A stretch of DNA of 64,000 bases from the NCBI RefSeq assembly GCF_001625305.1, contig NW_017802491.1:3628120-3692119 (forward strand). The letters are read 5' to 3'. Position 1 is the first letter of the stretch; each line of letters starts with the position of its first letter. Below the pieces are notes generated by a model. The model was not told where the DNA came from, did no database searches, and saw only the letters and a list, made by a program, of their open reading frames with translations. This document shows positions 57,516 through 64,000 of this stretch, piece by piece. The position numbers and the translations under genes were made by a program. This DNA comes from Branchiostoma belcheri. Taxonomy: Eukaryota; Chordata; Leptocardii; Amphioxiformes; Branchiostomatidae.

Positions 57516-59194
57516 GTGGAAAAGGCCAGTCAACTCCGAGAACCGGACTGTATAATGACAGGCTGCGCTCCAGATTTCTAAACCAATAGCGAACTTTAAA
57601 AGCGACTCTTAGAAAAGTAATAATCTAGCTAAGATGCTCCTACTGTAATAGCCTTATCGCTAAGCCACGCGGGGAACACCCTTAAGGCAAGCTAGTCACG
57701 ACACAGATACGGCAGCCTACAGGCAATATCTGTGAAATGACAGAGAAAGTTTTGATACACTAAGTTACACCTGCGCTAGTAATCACGGCTCAAAGTGACA
57801 TACAGGGTTCCTATACCTTATTACTTCCCATAATAACACCAAGGGGTGCGTATCCGCAATGAAAGGCATTTTGAGATGGTAAAAGCCTGCGCGGCTCTGA
57901 TAGACTTAAAGTACTGCCTTCTCTGTAAACCTTAATATATAGGTGCTCCGCGGTGTAGCGGTATGCTCATACGTCACACTTAGATAGGGATCGTTATGAC
58001 GTCACGTGCTGTGGAATTGATGCGTCATACTGCGCAGCCGAATGTAAGGACAACTCTTATCTGAAATGTCTGGTACCTCAAAGGGTCTTAAACGGCTGTA
58101 TCGTGGCGTGGCAGACAGCTGTCTAGCTGTGGCGCGGCGAACTGAAAGACACTCATTGTGTCTCGACACTTCGCTCGTCTGTGGATCCTAAATCTTACTA
58201 ACTCTTGAAAAGCTACAGATAGAAGACACTTCATACACCACCCATTATGTGGATACTAGTGACTTATTAGCGGCTCACTGCATCAGCTTGACTATACAAC
58301 GAGTTTTTAAACACTTCATTCCATTTCAGAGAACATTCTTGAAATCCCTCATAGATATGATGAGGTGATTTCTGGATCGATCCTTGGGAGATAGAGTTCC
58401 CTCGAGTTACTATTAATCAGATTTTTGATGTTAGCTTCCAATGCCAAGGACGGCTCTTCATGGGAGTTCGTGGTTGGATGGCTGACGAGATCGTGAGCCT
58501 GGGATTACACAGTCAACTTCACTTTGAAGTAGAACCTAGGAATAGAGGGACTTTGTAAGGTCAAGTAGTTAATATCATAGTGGCTACAAAACACACACGA
58601 GGCTGAGATATACTTGCAAGACTAATTTGGACAAGAACCCAGAGGGATGTTTCAAGTTCAAGGCGCTTCAGTGAGTGAAGATAACATGAGCCTGAAATTA
58701 CACCGACGTCAGCACAACTATCATCAAAATGCAGGCCTGGAAGTTTAGAGTCTGGATGGTTCCAGTGGGTGTGCAGTGGCGGGTTTATGAGCAGAATATT
58801 CCAGATGCTGTAAGTTTAGTGAGTTTGGGATGGTTCCTGAGGGCATAAATGAACACATTCATGATCCTGAGATTTCCATGGAACACTAATGAGACCGAGA
58901 ATACACAATCCTCGGGGTATGGAAAACCAAGGCCGCGCCTGATTACGCTGTAAACTAAACAAGCTCAGCAACCTTGATGGTATAGATTTACCTAAACTCC
59001 GTGCAGAATGGTCTTCAGTGTAATCAGTGGCAGTGAATAAACGTGAGGAACAGCTTGTATCTAACAAGGCTTCATCATATAGTGTGTTAATCTTATTGAC
59101 TGGAGAGGCTGAAATGTGTTTCTCACATGTCTCAGCACGTTTGTACAGCCAACAATGAGTAAACGAGAAAAAAGAAATTTGTCATCACATCTAA
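57516..59194. other. Intergenic, no gene seen
   Basis: Loose recurrences of phrases like GAGCCTGGGATTACAC between 58490 and 58900 hint at a very old repeat but do not align well. No coding signal. Confidence 0.45.
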
Positions 59195-59229
59195 TTTATT
59201 TCAGGGTCACTTCTGAGAATTACTTTATT
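59195..59229 (-). terminator. Poly(A) signals for the minus-strand coiled-coil gene
   Basis: AATAAA on the minus strand at 59200-59195 and 59229-59224, about 500 bp after the stop codon of the NUF2-like gene. Confidence 0.45.
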
Positions 59230-59727
59230 AGGATGCTCTAACTCTAGGTAATTTTGGGGATCTATATGTTGCTGAACCAATACCATATACTGTATAAGAT
59301 GCACTAGAGTACAAGGAATAGAACATGCAGTCTTATCTGCCATAGATGATGTTCAGTTGTGTGTGAGGAAAACATTATGTACATTGTATGTGTTGACAGT
59401 AAACGATAACAAAACAAACAATTAGACATAAAATAAACAAAAACATCATGAATTTTAACAAGACAAAATTTCAGATGTTTCAGTTAAAAGCAGGTTTTAG
59501 TGCATCCTAAGACAGATTAATTTCATGCATGCCATACTCATGTATAACATACACACACAGAGATACATAGTCTAGGTTAAAATACTACCTGTCTTTGTAC
59601 ATGAAATACTACTCATTTACATGTTCTACTAGAAACTCTTTCAGAATAGCTAAATACAACTAAAAGTAAAAACACTCTATAATGATCAGCTTTATCAAAG
59701 AGGCACTGAATGGGCTCCTAGTCTTGT

Positions 59728-61512
59728 TCAGTCTTCTTCCATGGGCTGATTTTTCTCCCAAACTTGAACAATTCTGGAGTGATAGTGATCCAGCTGAAAA
59801 AAAAATAAAGAGAGTAATGATAAGACATACAATACACATATCACATTCTTCAACACATATTCTCTGAATTACTAACCATAATTTTCAACCAGTAATTCGG
59901 TCGAAAACTTTGAGAGAACAGTTTAAGTTGCTCATAATGTATTTTACCAACTTGAAGATGAACTTTCATGGTAATGCATTAGATACTCACAGAGTTGAGA
60001 AGCTCCTTGTATCTTTCTGTCAGGGTGTCCATCACACCCTGGTGGTTTTCATCTTTCTCTGCAAGCTGAAATCATTCAGAACATACAGGATGTTATCATG
60101 ATTGTATGTAATGTATGCCATGTATGTCACAAGATAAAGATTTAGTAGTAAACGTGTTAGTACACATACTAGTTAAGTTTTACTAGTACATGTATATAAA
60201 AGTGTGTGTGTCTACAATATTAGGCAATTGTAACTTTTTTCAAACTCTACATGAAATGTACTTTGTTTTAGCTTGGTACATGTAATGTTACATACATGTA
60301 CATAAATTCATAATGGTTATAAAATGATAAAGAACCTGCCATACATGTACATGTATGCAATGTCACTTATGCTACTGTATCTACAACAACTTTGATCTTC
60401 AAACAGTTGCAGAAGAGAGATTGTAAACTTTATCCAAGACAACAGGTGGGTCTCGGTCTATTGTGAATTTGTGGTACATCAGCTCCATTATCAGATAAAG
60501 GTACTTCTATTTTAGCAGCAGAATTGTATGTCACCACTTGCTAATGCTAACACCTGAAAAATTGGTATACTCTTCCATTTGTGACACCTGCGATGTGATC
60601 AGGTGCTTTTAAAGTAAAAGTTAAAGTCTTCCCCGAAACCATTGGCATGGTCACATATGGTGGCATCCATCTCCGTCTTTGTAGCCCTTGGCATACCTAC
60701 ATTTGTATAAAAATTACAAGCCCAACCACTCAGAAGACACAGGAGGCAAAACATGTTGAGGACTGGGCTTGGGTAAAGTTTCCTAATGTGAATGTGCGGC
60801 TCCGGCATCTTTTCTAAGGATGAAAGTGTCAAGTGTGTGGTTGTCATGAGTTCTGTCCATTCCACTGCCCAGATGTACACACCTGTTTTTCCAACTGGCC
60901 CTTCTGCATCTCAATTTCCATGATGTTCCTCTCCAGTTCCTGCATACAGGGCTGGTACATCTCCTGTTCCCTGGGGAGTGAATGGAAAATGTTATAGTGA
61001 TGATACTGTTTATATAAAGAAGGATGATTAATTACATGGCATAAAGTGCAAATAAGATTTCACAATGAAGGCAATCATGTTCAAATTTCATTTTCTTTGC
61101 ACGCTCACATCAGTTTTGGGAATCACCCAGAGGATGTCATCCATATACAGCACAAATGTAATCAAATCAGTATAACCTTACTATGGTATGACTATGAAAA
61201 GAAATAGGATTATGTTTTACAACTACAACTCTTGGCAGGACCCACTGCAGAAAAGTCTGTGCACATGTAGAAAGAGGATGATTAACTGATGTGTAGGAAA
61301 GTTGTGGAGTCTGATCTCACTTCCTGGTGACTGCAGACGTCTCCCTGGCTGCGGAGAGTTTGTTCTGGTGCTGCAGGCTGAACTTGGCCAGTTTCTCCTG
61401 TTTGGAGCCGAGCTGACGCTTCAGCTGGCTCTCCCGTGTCGTCACATCCCGCAGTACCTCCTTCTGACCAACCACCTGGTCTCGCATCTTCATCAGCGCT
61501 CCATTTGCTTTC
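59728..61512 (-). CDS. Coiled-coil protein, last exons; NUF2-like
   Basis: Four exons, 61321-61512, 60883-60970, 59991-60065 and 59728-59793, join in phase and end at a TGA. They encode about 140 C-terminal residues. The composition is that of a long coiled coil (ESQLKRQLGSKQEKLAKFSL, QELERNIMEIEMQKGQLEKQ, LTERYKELLNSLDHYHSRIV). Upstream exons are not visible and probably lie beyond the right edge or behind the repeat-rich DNA there. Resemblance in order to the NUF2 C-terminus (KKEKLATAQFKI, IQKIKLGIQQLK, LEKYHDGI, recalled from the human protein) makes this outer-kinetochore NDC80-complex subunit the best guess. Coiled coils mislead easily, so no symbol is given. No domain-specific residue is available to settle it. 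Confidence 0.6.
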
Positions 61513-61999
61513 CTGTGGGTGGGGCCCGGTTAACGTTACACATGTTTTTTCTAGGGTCAGTCGGGAAACAGGAAACACAGGCCTTACAGATACAGGGTTC
61601 TCACACAGAATATGCTCCCAAAAATTCAGTCACTATATAGAAATTTTTCATAGGGGCACCCAGTGCTCCCATCAAAACTTGCACTATAATAAAAAAGTTA
61701 ACAGTCATATCATGAATTCAATGTACATTTGCTTTCTTGCTCTCTGATTATGATACTTCCACTCTGCATGTTTCTACTTACAAAAAAAAGCAGTATTTGT
61801 GTGATGTTCTGCAAATTATCAAAATGAATGTAATTTTTTTGTATTGTTGTAACAAGATGTTCCAGAGTTACTTTGTGATAGCTGTTATTGTTTAGTAGGC
61901 TTTAGTTTATGGTTGACCTTAAGTTGCTCTACCTTCTGTTATGTCAATGCCTATTTGTACCCTTTACTGTCTACAGTACGAAAAAAGGTCAGAGGTCGT

Positions 62000-64000
62000 C
62001 GGCACGACCGGACGGCATTTTCCGTAGCTCCTGACTTTACAGTATAAAACTGCCTATTTGCTTTATTTTACGCTACATCCTGAAGCATCCTTGTGAGTAT
62101 AGTTACTTAAGACTGTAGAGTCAACTTTGCTGACTGAAGTAAGAAGACTCCGGACCAACTTGGAGAACTTTGGGGGCTGTGAAGCTGCGAAGTGTGACAA
62201 GACCCAAGCCGAGTGACGCCATAGAGAAAACGGATCGGCTCTCAAGCGGAATCACCGCATCGGGCTCCTGTTTAAGGAGCCCTTGCGGGTAAGTTTCAAT
62301 CCTTTCTGAGGACAGATAATCCTACAGAATATTTGGTGATTGACACGCCAAAGATATTTCGATACTGGAATCAGAAGGACTGTAAATGTGCTGTATGTTT
62401 CGTTGCTGGCGCCCTCCCCTTTGTTTTACAGTTGGCGGGAAAATCTGACTGAGCTAATCAGCGTTGGCGGGAAAATCTGACTGGGCGAATTATCTTTTCC
62501 TGGACTCAACCCGGCTCATCATATCCTGAATTTGGCCCAAAAGCAGCAAACGAGCTGTTATCCACACAGCGGTAGTGTACACGAACATATTGGTGAGCCC
62601 GTTCCAACTTATCTGCGCTACTCTTGACGTGGATGTAACAATGTGGCGGCAAGTTGAAATATGTGGGTACAGCAGGGAAGTGGCCATCGCGCTACTTCCT
62701 AAACTGAAAACAACAGAACTCAGGTTAGAACTGGGAAGAAGGGGAAAGAAGGATGATTTAAAGAAAAGTAAGGTTGAGATGGCGGAAAACTTATGCAAAC
62801 TAATGGAGAAAGAATATGACGACTTGGAAACATTAAAAGAAACTTGGGCAGAAGAACAAGCGGAAGAAGTAGAACATGAGCAATTGAATGACAGAGATCA
62901 AGTAGAAGAAGAAATCGAACACGAAGAAATGCTAGAAAGGTTGCGGAATCTCAGGGATAGTGTTAGTACCCAGCCACAACTTGCTTGCTGCCAAATGTGT
63001 GATAAGGCAATAACATTAGAAGAAAGCAAACAGTGTGTATGTGTAGCCTGCTTTGGCTCTAAAGCCTCAGCACAAACTCCACAAACCTCAGAGGAAACAG
63101 TTAAGATAGAACTAAAGAAAATAGCAGACACTTTGACCTCAATACAAGACAGTCTACACGGCAGTGCACATGTGCAAGCTTTAGGTTGCGAAGTACCTGA
63201 GTTGGAAAAATTGAGGGAGGAAATGAATCACTAAGGGAAGCAATTCGCATCCTCACAGCAGAAGGTAGACAGTCTTGCACACCTAAGCCCACAGACAACC
63301 CTAGGACAAATAGAGAGACAGAGCAGGTTGGTAACAGTTCATGGGCCCGCGTAGTCAAAGGCCCTCCCAGAAATAGACAACATCACACACCTTACAATGT
63401 ACAGCAAAGTAATAGATATCAATCGCTGGTAGATCTGTTTGACAATGAAGCAGAGACTGTTAGCAACTTCGAGGAGAATATGTGGGGCTATGCCCAGCCT
63501 CCGAGAAGAGTTAGAGAAACAAAGACAAGTCGATCAGGTACAGACAAAAATGCTACATGGCAGTCCTACAAGCAGCAAGGTAACAATTTGAGACCTACTA
63601 GCGTGACAGAACTTAGCAGTAATGATTGTAGCTCTCAGCCCGAACAGCGATTAAGCCAACAACATACGCTGAAACCCCATCTTGGCTGACTCAATGACTA
63701 AAGGTCTAAATCCAAGACGTATGTCCAGAAATACTGGAAAAACAGTGGTATGTAGAACACACAGGGGAGCTAGAATAGAACAGATGGAGAAATGGGCTAT
63801 GTCTGACTTACGCGAGGTCCAACCATATATGGTAATCGTACATGTCGGTACTAATAACCTACATGAAGATATCCCTACAATCATGGAGAAGTTCGAGACA
63901 CTAGGTAATAATATATATGATCAGTTTGCACATATATGTTTCTCTAGTCTAGTGGTCAGAACTGGCGCTAGCGCCAAGATAGATAAAAGTAAACCAACTT
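62000..64000 (+). mobile_element. LINE-like element, 5' part with ORF1, runs off the edge
   Basis: The 219-codon frame 62575-63234 holds a SAP-like helix pair (LKTTELRLELGRRGKKDD), an acidic coiled coil and a C-x2-C...C-x4-C zinc module (CQMCDKAI, CVCVACFG). Further on, from about 63745 to the edge, another open stretch has VIVHVGTNNL, the block III signature of an SGNH esterase. Zinc finger plus esterase is the known ORF1 layout of CR1-type LINEs. The frame is broken between the two parts, so this copy looks decayed. Upstream sequence has a TATAAAA (62043-62049), a GGGCTCCT/AGGAGCCC hairpin (62262-62282), a possible GTAAGT donor (62289) and a TTTTACAG acceptor (62431). A host gene derived from such an ORF1 is the alternative. 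The left limit is approximate. Confidence 0.5.
62432..62483 (+). promoter_or_regulatory. Repeated E2F-like sites
   Basis: TTGGCGGGAAAATCTGACTG occurs twice, at 62432-62451 and 62464-62483. TTGGCGGGAAA is a textbook E2F/DP site. The pair lies about 95-145 bp before the ORF at 62575. Confidence 0.45.

Noticed and set aside
57950-58020. tRNA-like stretch (GGTGCTCCGCGGTGTAGCGG)
   Set aside because: Resembles a tRNA 5' half, but no B box or cloverleaf partner follows.
58430-59000. Possible ~190-bp tandem repeat
   Set aside because: Similar phrases recur but the intervening sequence does not align.
1-64000. LTR retroelements, Polintons, CRISPR arrays
   Set aside because: No paired long terminal repeats, integrase, capsid, polymerase-B or regularly spaced direct repeats were seen. 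All coding mobile fragments look like non-LTR LINEs.

Overview
The window is animal nuclear DNA, most likely amphioxus (Branchiostoma). The evidence is short spliced exons with GT/AG introns, frequent ACATGTACATGT runs, and deuterostome gene families that align closely with their human orthologues (recalled from memory). It is gene-dense from 0 to 32.6 kb and sparse, repeat-rich and mostly intergenic after that. Two assembly gaps are present (28974-28993 and 41612-42181).

Layout: (1) 154-2614 (+) is the 3' part of a transmembrane EGF-cadherin gene. (2) 3871-6262 (+) is CPPED1, a calcineurin-like phosphatase, complete in 4 exons. (3) 11983-22340 (-) is SNX29, a RUN + coiled-coil + PX sorting nexin, complete in 21 coding exons that I placed one by one with consistent phase (881 aa). 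(4) 22694-25507 (+) is RPL10, complete, with a 5'TOP leader and a C/D box snoRNA of the U32/U51 type in intron 2. (5) 26650-32780 (+) is ADPRH, the ADP-ribosylarginine hydrolase, complete in 11 coding exons (357 aa). (6) 39674-42408 (+) is a small Ly6/LU-domain, probably GPI-anchored, protein whose middle lies in a gap. (7) 59728-61512 (-) holds the last exons of a coiled-coil protein that resembles the kinetochore protein NUF2. (8) 62.0-64.0 kb (+) is the 5' part of a LINE-like element with a zinc-finger and SGNH-esterase type ORF1.

CPPED1 and SNX29 point at each other (tail to tail), the arrangement I recall for human chromosome 16p13. SNX29 and RPL10 are head to head with about 350 bp between them.

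Mobile and repeat content is high. There is a 214-bp MITE family with three copies (one directly after the CPPED1 stop codon). A ~775-bp near-perfect palindrome sits in SNX29 intron 1. ADPRH introns hold a hAT-type MITE with an 8-bp target duplication, a TIR element repeated across an assembly gap, and a tRNA-derived SINE carrying a nested foldback element. Elsewhere there are two more SINE copies, three LINE 3' ends, and several minisatellites and local duplications. I saw no LTR element, Polinton, CRISPR array or intact tRNA gene.
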